From Streptomyces sp. SKN60 (GTDB taxonomy: Bacteria; Actinomycetota; Actinomycetes; Streptomycetales; Streptomycetaceae): a stretch of 64,000 nucleotides of DNA. The notes below the pieces were generated by a model. It was not told the origin of the DNA, made no database searches, and saw only the letters and a list, made by a program, of their open reading frames with translations. The translations under genes and the position numbers were made by a program. Where the stretch lies: NCBI RefSeq assembly GCF_026236535.1, contig NZ_JAHTMW010000014.1, positions 124,001-188,000 on the forward strand, read 5' to 3'. This document shows positions 1 through 5,495 of the stretch, piece by piece; positions within the stretch are counted from its first letter, which is position 1; each line of letters opens with the position of its first letter.

Positions 1-34
1 TTGTGATCCATATGGGGCGTGGGAGGCACTGACG

Positions 35-358
35 ATGGCGTGGCTGCTGGTGGTGGTCGCCGGGCTCCTGGAGACGGGTTTCGCGGTGTGCCTGAAGCTC
101 TCGCACGGCTTCACCCGGCTGTGGCCGACGATCGCGTTCGCCGCCTTCGCCCTCGGCAGCTTCGGTCTGCTGACCCTCGCCCTGCGCAAGCTGGACGTGG
201 GTCCGGCGTACGCGGTGTGGACCGGGATCGGCGCGGCGGGCACCGCGATCTACGGGATGGTCTTCCTCGGCGACGTCGTGTCCACGCTCAAGATCGTCTC
301 GATCACGCTGGTGATCGCCGGTGTGATCGGCCTCCAGCTCTCCGGCTCCGCGCACTGA
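35..358 (+). CDS. SMR-family small multidrug/quaternary ammonium exporter
   Basis: A 107-residue protein made almost entirely of four hydrophobic helices, the usual size for the small multidrug resistance family (EmrE/QacE/SugE). Glu13 in the first helix (LLETGF) matches the membrane-embedded carboxylate that couples proton and cation antiport in the family, and GPAYAVWTGIGAAG near residue 58 is a family signature. The protein probably works as a dimer in the cytoplasmic membrane. The ATG follows a GGGAGG at bases 21-26. It converges with a TetR-type gene, whose reading frame runs about 109 bases back into this gene on the other strand. Substrate cannot be read from sequence; a guanidinium-type exporter is equally possible. 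Confidence 0.9.
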   Translation: MAWLLVVVAGLLETGFAVCLKLSHGFTRLWPTIAFAAFALGSFGLLTLALRKLDVGPAYAVWTGIGAAGTAIYGMVFLGDVVSTLKIVSITLVIAGVIGLQLSGSAH

Positions 359-924
359 GCGTCCGCGCTCTGAGCGTCGGCGCGCCGCGCGTCCGGGACG
401 GGGACGGCGATCGGGGGCGCCACGACATGGCTGAGCGCGAGCCGTACGGCGAGTTCGCAGCCGGCCGCCCAGCGCTCCCCCGCGCAGGCGGCGGTCTCGG
501 CGACCAGCTCGCCGGGCGCGGGTGGGCCGGCGTCGGCGCGCCGCTGAGCCGGTACGGGTGCGAGCCGGGCGCCGGCCCGGGCGGGCCGCGGCCGGGGCAG
601 GGCGTCGTTCCAGGCGTCGGTGAGCAGGGCCCGCAGGATCGGGCGTTCGGCGGCGCGGGCCACGGTCCACTCGGCGACGGCCACCAGATTGCGCTCGGGC
701 GGGGCCGGGGCGGCGAGCACCCGCCGTACCCCCAGGAGATAGGCGTCGGCCTCGCGCCGGACGAGGGCCCGGGCGAGCCCCTCCTTGCTGCCGAACTCGT
801 TGTAGAGGGTCTGCCGGGACACCCGGGCGCGGGCGGCCACGTCGACCATCCGCACGGCGGACCAGGGCAGCGTGCCGAGGGCCGCGAGGGCCGTGTCGAG
901 CAGGGACTCTCGGGCAGTCGGCAT
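250..924 (-). CDS. TetR-family transcriptional regulator with run-on C-terminus
   Basis: A 224-residue protein with a typical TetR N-terminus: helix-turn-helix around residues 26-45 (VDVAARARVSRQTLYNEFGS). The C-terminal ligand domain is not assignable. It is convergent with the SMR exporter and is the natural candidate to control it, as TetR/SMR pairs often do; that link is inference. The last 36 or so residues are read from the strand opposite the SMR coding sequence, after a short ADAQ repeat produced by near-duplicate bases at about 357-390. This suggests the original stop codon was lost and the tail is not part of the ancestral fold. Confidence 0.8.
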   Translation of the reverse strand: MPTARESLLDTALAALGTLPWSAVRMVDVAARARVSRQTLYNEFGSKEGLARALVRREADAYLLGVRRVLAAPAPPERNLVAVAEWTVARAAERPILRALLTDAWNDALPRPRPARAGARLAPVPAQRRADAGPPAPGELVAETAACAGERWAAGCELAVRLALSHVVAPPIAVPVPDARRADAQSADAQCAEPESWRPITPAITSVIETILSVDTTSPRKTIP

Positions 925-1030
925 CGTCGCCTCCCAGCCGGATCGGTTCTGCGCTCAGCGTTGACGGACGGACACGCACTGTCAAGGGCCGCCGCGGGGC
1001 GACGCGTCTTCGGGGGATAGAGTTTCGAGC

Positions 1031-1843
1031 ATGGCCGATTACCACGACGATCTGCGTCTCGCCCATGTCCTCGCGGATGCCGCGGACGCGGCCACGATGG
1101 ACCGGTTCCAGGCGCTCGACCTGAAGGTCGAGACGAAGCCCGACATGACTCCGGTCAGCGAGGCGGACAAGGCCGCCGAGGAGCTGATCCGCGGGCAGTT
1201 GCAGCGCGCCAGGCCGCGGGACGCGATCCTCGGCGAGGAGTACGGCGTGGAGGGCTCGGGCCCGCGCCGCTGGGTGATCGACCCGATCGACGGCACCAAG
1301 AACTACGTGCGCGGGGTGCCGGTGTGGGCGACCCTGATCGCGCTGATGGAGGCCGGCGAGACCGGTTTCCAGCCGGTGGTGGGCGTGGTCTCGGCCCCGG
1401 CGCTGGGCCGCCGCTGGTGGGCGGCGAAGGGCCTCGGCGCGTACACCGGCCGCAGCCTGGCCTCGGCGAGCCGGATCGGGGTCTCGAAGGTCGGGCGCCT
1501 GGAGGACGCCTCCTTCGCGTACTCCAGCCTGACCGGCTGGGAGGAGCGGGGCCGGCTGGAAGGCTTCCTGGACCTCACGCGCGCGGTCTGGCGCACGCGC
1601 GCGTACGGCGACTTCTGGCCGTACATGATGGTGGCCGAGGGCTCGGTCGACCTGTGCGCCGAGCCGGAGCTGTCGCTGTGGGACATGGCGGCCACGGCGA
1701 TCGTGGTGCAGGAGGCCGGCGGCACCTTCACCGGGCTCGACGGGCGGCACGGCCCGCACAGCGGCAACGCGGCGGCGTCGAACGGACTGCTCCACGGCGA
1801 GCTGCTGAGCTACCTCAACACGGAACCGCCGCAGCAGGGCTGA
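1031..1843 (+). CDS. hisN: Histidinol-phosphatase, inositol monophosphatase family
   Basis: A 270-residue phosphatase of the inositol monophosphatase superfamily. Metal-binding motifs are visible: GEE near residues 68-70, WVIDPIDGTKNY at 81-92, and LSLWDMAATA in the C-terminal third, which carries the last metal-ligand Asp. In actinobacteria the close relatives of this protein act as HisN, removing phosphate from L-histidinol phosphate in histidine synthesis; other sugar-phosphate substrates cannot be excluded. The protein is soluble with no signal peptide. The ATG at 1031 has only a weak purine-rich upstream sequence. It stands alone, followed by a gene-free gap before the CBS-domain gene. 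Confidence 0.88.
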   Translation: MADYHDDLRLAHVLADAADAATMDRFQALDLKVETKPDMTPVSEADKAAEELIRGQLQRARPRDAILGEEYGVEGSGPRRWVIDPIDGTKNYVRGVPVWATLIALMEAGETGFQPVVGVVSAPALGRRWWAAKGLGAYTGRSLASASRIGVSKVGRLEDASFAYSSLTGWEERGRLEGFLDLTRAVWRTRAYGDFWPYMMVAEGSVDLCAEPELSLWDMAATAIVVQEAGGTFTGLDGRHGPHSGNAAASNGLLHGELLSYLNTEPPQQG

Positions 1844-2039
1844 CGTTCCGTCACACCTGCCTCACCGTCACCCCCGAGCCCCCGGCGCACGCCCCTCGTG
1901 TGCTCCCGGGGGCGCTCCGCGCGCCCCCTTGTCGACCCCCTCCCCCGGTGCCACTCTGAGAATCCCCCCTTTGTGAACTTGTGAAAAAGTTCTCGAAGTC
2001 TCCGCATGCGAAGTCTCCGAACCGGAGGTGGTTCCCTCC

Positions 2040-2426
2040 ATGCTCGTCCGTGACGCCATGACCACCGTGATCCTCACCATCGGACCGGCCCACACGCTGC
2101 GCCAAGCCGCCCGGCTGATGTCGGCGCGCCGCGTCGGCGCGGCCGTCGTCCAGGACGGCGACGCCGGCGGATTCGGCATCCTCACCGAACGCGACGTCCT
2201 CAACGCCATCGGCACCGACCGGAACCCCGACCACGAGACCTGCGACGCCCACACCACCCGCGACGTGGTCTTCGCCGCCCCGACCTGGACCCTGGAGGAG
2301 GCCGCGGAGGCGATGACCCGCGGCGGCTTCCGCCATCTCGTGGTGCTCGACGACCACGGGCCGGTCGGCATCGTCTCCGTCCGCGACATCATCCGCTGCT
2401 GGCTCCCGGTGCACAGCGCCGCCTGA
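2040..2426 (+). CDS. CBS-domain protein
   Basis: A 128-residue protein consisting of two CBS domains in tandem. The first begins MLVRDAMTTVILTIGP and ends around GILTERDVLNAI; the second begins DAHTTRDVVFAAPTWTLEEAAEAM and ends GIVSVRDIIRCW. Tandem CBS pairs bind adenine nucleotides such as AMP, ATP or NADH and usually act as energy sensors, but no effector domain is attached here and the partner is unknown. The ATG at 2040 is preferred over an in-frame GTG at 2028, because GGAGG at 2024-2028 is correctly spaced only for the ATG. The upstream gap (1844-2039) has a short direct repeat GAAGTCTCCG around 1995-2020. Confidence 0.85.
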   Translation: MLVRDAMTTVILTIGPAHTLRQAARLMSARRVGAAVVQDGDAGGFGILTERDVLNAIGTDRNPDHETCDAHTTRDVVFAAPTWTLEEAAEAMTRGGFRHLVVLDDHGPVGIVSVRDIIRCWLPVHSAA

Positions 2427-2465
2427 CACCCCCTCGGCCGCACTTCCCCGACCGGACTCCCCCGG

Positions 2466-2482
2466 CTTGGACTTTGTCCAAG
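2466..2482. promoter_or_regulatory. 17-bp palindrome upstream of the Fur-family gene, candidate operator
   Basis: CTTGGACTTTGTCCAAG is a perfect 7-base inverted repeat around a 3-base spacer, 65 bases before the start of the Fur-family regulator. Fur/PerR/Zur-type regulators bind AT-containing palindromes of this size and often control their own gene. The site is seen directly; its role as an autoregulatory box is inference. A possible -10 (TACGCT, 2535-2540) lies between it and the start. Confidence 0.5.
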
Positions 2483-2547
2483 TCGAGGGAGTGTCCGAAC
2501 TCACACCGGTTCGGGACTCGCCGGGGACGACTGTTACGCTGACCCCC

Positions 2548-2967
2548 ATGAGCGACCTGTTGGAACGACTGCGCGGCCGTGGCTGGCGAATGACCGCGCA
2601 GCGCCGTGTCGTGGCCGAGGTGCTCGACGGGGACCATGTGCACCTGACCGCCGACGAGGTCCATGCCCGGGCCGTCGAGCGCCTGCCCGAGATCTCCCGT
2701 GCGACCGTCTACAACACGCTCGGCGAGATGGTCACGCTGGGCGAGGTGATCGAGGTGGCCACGGACGGGCGCGCCAAGCGCTACGACCCGAACGCCCACC
2801 GGCCGCACCAGCACCTGGTCTGCGCCCGCTGCGGCGCGATCCGTGACGTGCACCCGGCCGGCGACCCGCTGGCCGATCTGCCGGCCACGGAGCGCTTCGG
2901 CTTCACCATCTCGAACGTCGAGGTCACCTACCGGGGCATCTGCCCGAGCTGCGCGACGACCGCGTAG
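2548..2967 (+). CDS. Fur-family metal- or peroxide-responsive regulator
   Basis: A 139-residue repressor of the Fur superfamily. The N-terminal winged helix holds the recognition helix ISRATVYNTLGEM (49-61). The C-terminal half has the metal ligands: a His-rich segment HRPHQHLVCARCG (84-96) and two CxxC pairs (C92/C95 and C132/C135), which bind structural zinc in the family. The sequence does not decide between a peroxide sensor (PerR/CatR type), iron or zinc regulator; no catalase, ferritin or transporter gene adjoins it. An upstream in-frame start at 2467 is rejected because it would place the palindrome at 2466-2482 inside the coding region. A hairpin terminator follows at 2985-3010. Confidence 0.88.
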   Translation: MSDLLERLRGRGWRMTAQRRVVAEVLDGDHVHLTADEVHARAVERLPEISRATVYNTLGEMVTLGEVIEVATDGRAKRYDPNAHRPHQHLVCARCGAIRDVHPAGDPLADLPATERFGFTISNVEVTYRGICPSCATTA

Positions 2968-2984
2968 CTTCTCGGCGACACACG

Positions 2985-3010
2985 GAAGCCCCGCCTTCGG
3001 GCGGGGCTTC
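2985..3010 (+). terminator. Rho-independent-type terminator after the Fur-family gene
   Basis: An 11-base perfect stem GAAGCCCCGCC/GGCGGGGCTTC with a TTCG tetraloop, starting 17 bases after the stop codon. Confidence 0.8.
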
Positions 3011-3045
3011 TCCGCGCCCGGCGACAGCTGCCGGCGCATACGACA

Positions 3046-3073
3046 AAGGCCCGGATCCGAGGATCCGGGCCTT
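3046..3073 (-). terminator. Terminator after initiator tRNA gene 1
   Basis: A 13-base perfect inverted repeat (AAGGCCCGGATCC and its complement) with a 2-base centre, beginning 12 bases past the 3' end of the tRNA on the minus strand. Confidence 0.8.
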
Positions 3074-3085
3074 CGTGCTACTGAG

Positions 3086-3159
3086 TAGCGGGGACAGGAT
3101 TTGAACCTGCGACCTCTGGGTTATGAGCCCAGCGAGCTACCGAGCTGCTCCACCCCGCG
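3086..3159 (-). tRNA. Initiator tRNA-fMet (CAT), copy 1
   Basis: A 74-base tRNA with anticodon CAT at 3123-3125 (plus-strand ATG). It has initiator features: position 1 is C and does not pair with position 72 (U), and the anticodon stem ends in three consecutive G-C pairs (CTGGG/CCCAG). The T-arm contains GGTTCAAATC. CCA is not encoded, because the adjacent bases are CTC. The gene is identical over its length to the copy at 5377-5450. It has its own promoter at 3172-3200 and a hairpin terminator at 3046-3073. Confidence 0.97.
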
Positions 3160-3171
3160 TCGGTGAACACA

Positions 3172-3200
3172 ACCTTACGGGACGGCCCTCACCAGCGCAA
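3172..3200 (-). promoter_or_regulatory. Housekeeping-type promoter for initiator tRNA gene 1
   Basis: On the minus strand, TTGCGC (3195-3200) and TAAGGT (3172-3177) are separated by 17 bases, close to the consensus for the major streptomycete sigma factor. The -10 ends 13 bases upstream of the mature tRNA, so the transcript has a very short leader. It lies just beyond the stop of the Sel1 gene. Confidence 0.7.
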
Positions 3201-3205
3201 ATCCA

Positions 3206-5173
3206 TTACGCGGTGAGCTCCTGGTGCAGCGCCTCGCTGAGCCGCGCCGCCCGCTCCGCCACCTCGGCCGGGCCGAGCTCGACCGCGCGGTCGCACCAGC
3301 GGCGCCCCTCGGTGAGCTCGCCGCGCCGGGCCGCGAGCAGTGCGAGCCGCAGGGCGGCCCGGCCGTGCCCGGCGTGCGCGGCGCGGGTCCACCACAGGGC
3401 GGCCTCGCGCTCGGCGCCCTCGCGGGCGAGCAGCAGACCGAGGTTGAAGGCCCCGTTGCGGGAGCCGGCCTCGGCCGCCTCCCGGTACCAGCGGGCGGCC
3501 TCCTCGACGTCGCCGCGCGCGGCGGCGAGCATGCCGACCCGGACCTGGGCGCGGCGGTGGCCCTGCTGGGCGGCCCGCTCGTACCACTCCTCGCACTCGC
3601 TCTTCTCCTCGCGCGGTGCGCCGAGGACCGGCGGCCCGGGGGCCGGGCGGCGCGCGTCGAGGACGGTGGCGAGCCGGTAGGCGGCCTCGGCGCTGCCGCC
3701 GCCGGCCGCGCAGCGCAGATGACGCTCTGCGGCCTGCTCGTCGCCGTCGCGCAGGTGCGCGATGCCGACCTGGAGGGCGGCCTCGGTGTGTCCGGCGGCC
3801 GCGGCCCGCTCGTACCAGGTGAGCGCGGTGCGGTCGTCGTCCCGGCCGGCGTGGAGGATGCCCAGGTTGAAGGCGGCGTCGACGCTGCCGGCCTCGGCGG
3901 CCTTGGAGAACCACGGCTCGGCGCCGCCCGCGTCACCGGCCTGGAGCAGCAGCACGGCCAGCGCGTTGGCGGCCTCGCGGTGCCCGGCGTAGGCGGCCCT
4001 GCGGTACCACTGCTCGGCCTGCTGGGTGCGCTCCTGGGCGGCGCAGAGCAGCCCGAGGTTGTAGGCGCCGTTGACGTCGCCGGCGTCCATGGCGGCGCGG
4101 TACCAGCGCTCGGCGGTCTGCTGCTCGCCGCGGGCGGCGTGCAGCGCGCCGAGCGCGTTGGCGGCGTTGCCGTCGCCGTCCTGGGCGGCGCGCAGCCACC
4201 AGACGGCGGCGCTCTCCTCGTCGCCGGCGTCGCGCAGCAGGAAGCCGAGCGCGCGGGCGGCCTTGGCCTCGCCGTCCTTGGCGGAGGTCAGGTACCAGCG
4301 GCCGGCCTCCTTGAGGTCGCCGCGCTTCTCCAGGATGGCGCCGAGGTGCAGCGCGGCCCGCCGGTGCCCGCGCGCGGCGGCCTGCCGGAACCACTGCTCG
4401 GCCTCGCCGAGCCCGTCCTCGGCGGCGGCCTTGCGGTGCTCGGGGCCCCCAGCCGCCGGGCCCGCGGCCCGCAGGCCCGTACCCGTGCTCGCACCGGTGC
4501 CCGCGCCCGTGCTCGTACCCGTGTCGTACGCGTGCGGGCCGCGGGCGGCCGGGCCGGTGGCGCGGCGCTCCAGGGCGAGGGCGAGCCGGTAGGCGGCCTC
4601 GCGGTGGCCCTGCTCGGCGGCGGCGCGCAGCCAGCGCTCGGCGCCGACGTCGCTGCGGTGCTCCAGGAGGTCGGCGAGGGCGTACGCGCCCAGGGCGTGG
4701 CCCTGTTCGGCGGCCTGGCGGAGCCAGTACTCGGCGGCGGGCTCGTCGCCGCGCTCGCGGTGGTGGCGGCCGAGGGCGTGGGCGGCCGGGGCGGAGCCGG
4801 CGACGGCGGCGACCCGCCACCAGCCGGCGGCCTCGTCCGGGTAGCCGCGCTGGTGCAGCAGGACGCCCAGGTTGTTGGCGGCGGCGCGGTCGCCCTGGCC
4901 GGTGGCGCCGCGCAGATAGGGCTCGGCGCCGTCCAGGTCGCCGCGGCGCAGCAGCAGCGCGCCGAGCACGCTCATCGACGCGGCCTCGCCCTTCTCGGCG
5001 GCGAGGCGGTGGCGGGCCTCGGTCTCGGCCTCGTTCTCCTGGTCGGCGGTGGTGTCGACGGCCGCATCGACGGCCCCCGCGGCCTCGATGATCTCGTCTG
5101 CGGCGTTTCCGGCATGCCGCTGCACAAACCGCCCTGTCTCCAACAGAGTTGCCCTGTCCCCCATAAATACCAT
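3206..5173 (-). CDS. Sel1/TPR repeat protein
   Basis: A 655-residue protein built from about a dozen Sel1-like repeats of roughly 36 residues. Each has the pattern A-x-x-x-L-G-x-L-x-x-x-x-G-x-x-x-x-A-E-x-W-Y-R-x-A-A-x-x-G. The repeats start near residue 65 and run to the C-terminus, broken by an Ala/Gly/Thr-rich insert (about 210-240, GTSTGAGTGASTGTG) and a Pro-rich one near 490. Sel1 arrays form alpha-solenoids that scaffold other proteins; the partner is unknown. There is no signal peptide or membrane segment. Start codons at 5173 (GGTGG upstream) and 5164 (MGDRATLLETG) are both possible. It lies between two identical initiator tRNA genes in the same direction. Confidence 0.85.
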   Translation of the reverse strand: MVFMGDRATLLETGRFVQRHAGNAADEIIEAAGAVDAAVDTTADQENEAETEARHRLAAEKGEAASMSVLGALLLRRGDLDGAEPYLRGATGQGDRAAANNLGVLLHQRGYPDEAAGWWRVAAVAGSAPAAHALGRHHRERGDEPAAEYWLRQAAEQGHALGAYALADLLEHRSDVGAERWLRAAAEQGHREAAYRLALALERRATGPAARGPHAYDTGTSTGAGTGASTGTGLRAAGPAAGGPEHRKAAAEDGLGEAEQWFRQAAARGHRRAALHLGAILEKRGDLKEAGRWYLTSAKDGEAKAARALGFLLRDAGDEESAAVWWLRAAQDGDGNAANALGALHAARGEQQTAERWYRAAMDAGDVNGAYNLGLLCAAQERTQQAEQWYRRAAYAGHREAANALAVLLLQAGDAGGAEPWFSKAAEAGSVDAAFNLGILHAGRDDDRTALTWYERAAAAGHTEAALQVGIAHLRDGDEQAAERHLRCAAGGGSAEAAYRLATVLDARRPAPGPPVLGAPREEKSECEEWYERAAQQGHRRAQVRVGMLAAARGDVEEAARWYREAAEAGSRNGAFNLGLLLAREGAEREAALWWTRAAHAGHGRAALRLALLAARRGELTEGRRWCDRAVELGPAEVAERAARLSEALHQELTA

Positions 5174-5337
5174 CGTCGCACCACCCGCAACCCGCGTACA
5201 CCTGGTATATCGCAGCCAGTGAGGTCACTTCAGCGTTTTGTCGACATGCCCACAGAGAGACAAGTCAAACACGACTCACGCCAACTCCCCCCATCCATAC
5301 CGCCCTTCGCGCCCGAGGTGGCTCCGGACACACGTCG

Positions 5338-5367
5338 AGGGCCCGAATCCTTATGGATTCGGGCCCT
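5338..5367 (-). terminator. Terminator after initiator tRNA gene 2
   Basis: A 13-base perfect stem AGGGCCCGAATCC with its complement and a TTAT loop, 9 bases past the tRNA 3' end on the minus strand. Its position matches that of the hairpin behind copy 1, but the stem bases differ. The remainder of the 5174-5376 gap should carry the Sel1 gene promoter; none was clear. Confidence 0.8.
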
Positions 5368-5376
5368 CGTCGTCAG

Positions 5377-5450
5377 TAGCGGGGACAGGATTTGAACCTG
5401 CGACCTCTGGGTTATGAGCCCAGCGAGCTACCGAGCTGCTCCACCCCGCG
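5377..5450 (-). tRNA. Initiator tRNA-fMet (CAT), copy 2
   Basis: A 74-base gene identical to copy 1, with anticodon CAT at 5414-5416, unpaired C1/U72 and the three G-C pairs of the initiator anticodon stem. CCA is not encoded. A -10-like TACGGT is present on the minus strand at 5462-5467 with only a weak -35 behind it, so this copy has a poorer promoter than copy 1. Terminator at 5338-5367. Confidence 0.97.
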
Positions 5451-5495
5451 TCGGTAGGGAAACCGTATCACGACGCGGGGTGAGGTCTTGACCGA

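Noticed and set aside
19..1020. A 333-codon plus-strand frame over the SMR, TetR and intergenic region
   Set aside because: It covers two clearly coded genes in other frames and has an Arg/Gly-rich translation typical of frames read across GC-rich DNA.
3224..5395. A 723-codon plus-strand frame opposite the Sel1-repeat gene
   Set aside because: It mirrors the repeat gene, with Gly/Ala-rich translation, and runs into a tRNA gene.
3086..5450. tRNA pair as flanks of an integrated element (attL/attR)
   Set aside because: The DNA between holds only a Sel1 gene; there is no integrase, and the repeats are whole tRNA genes with their own terminators.
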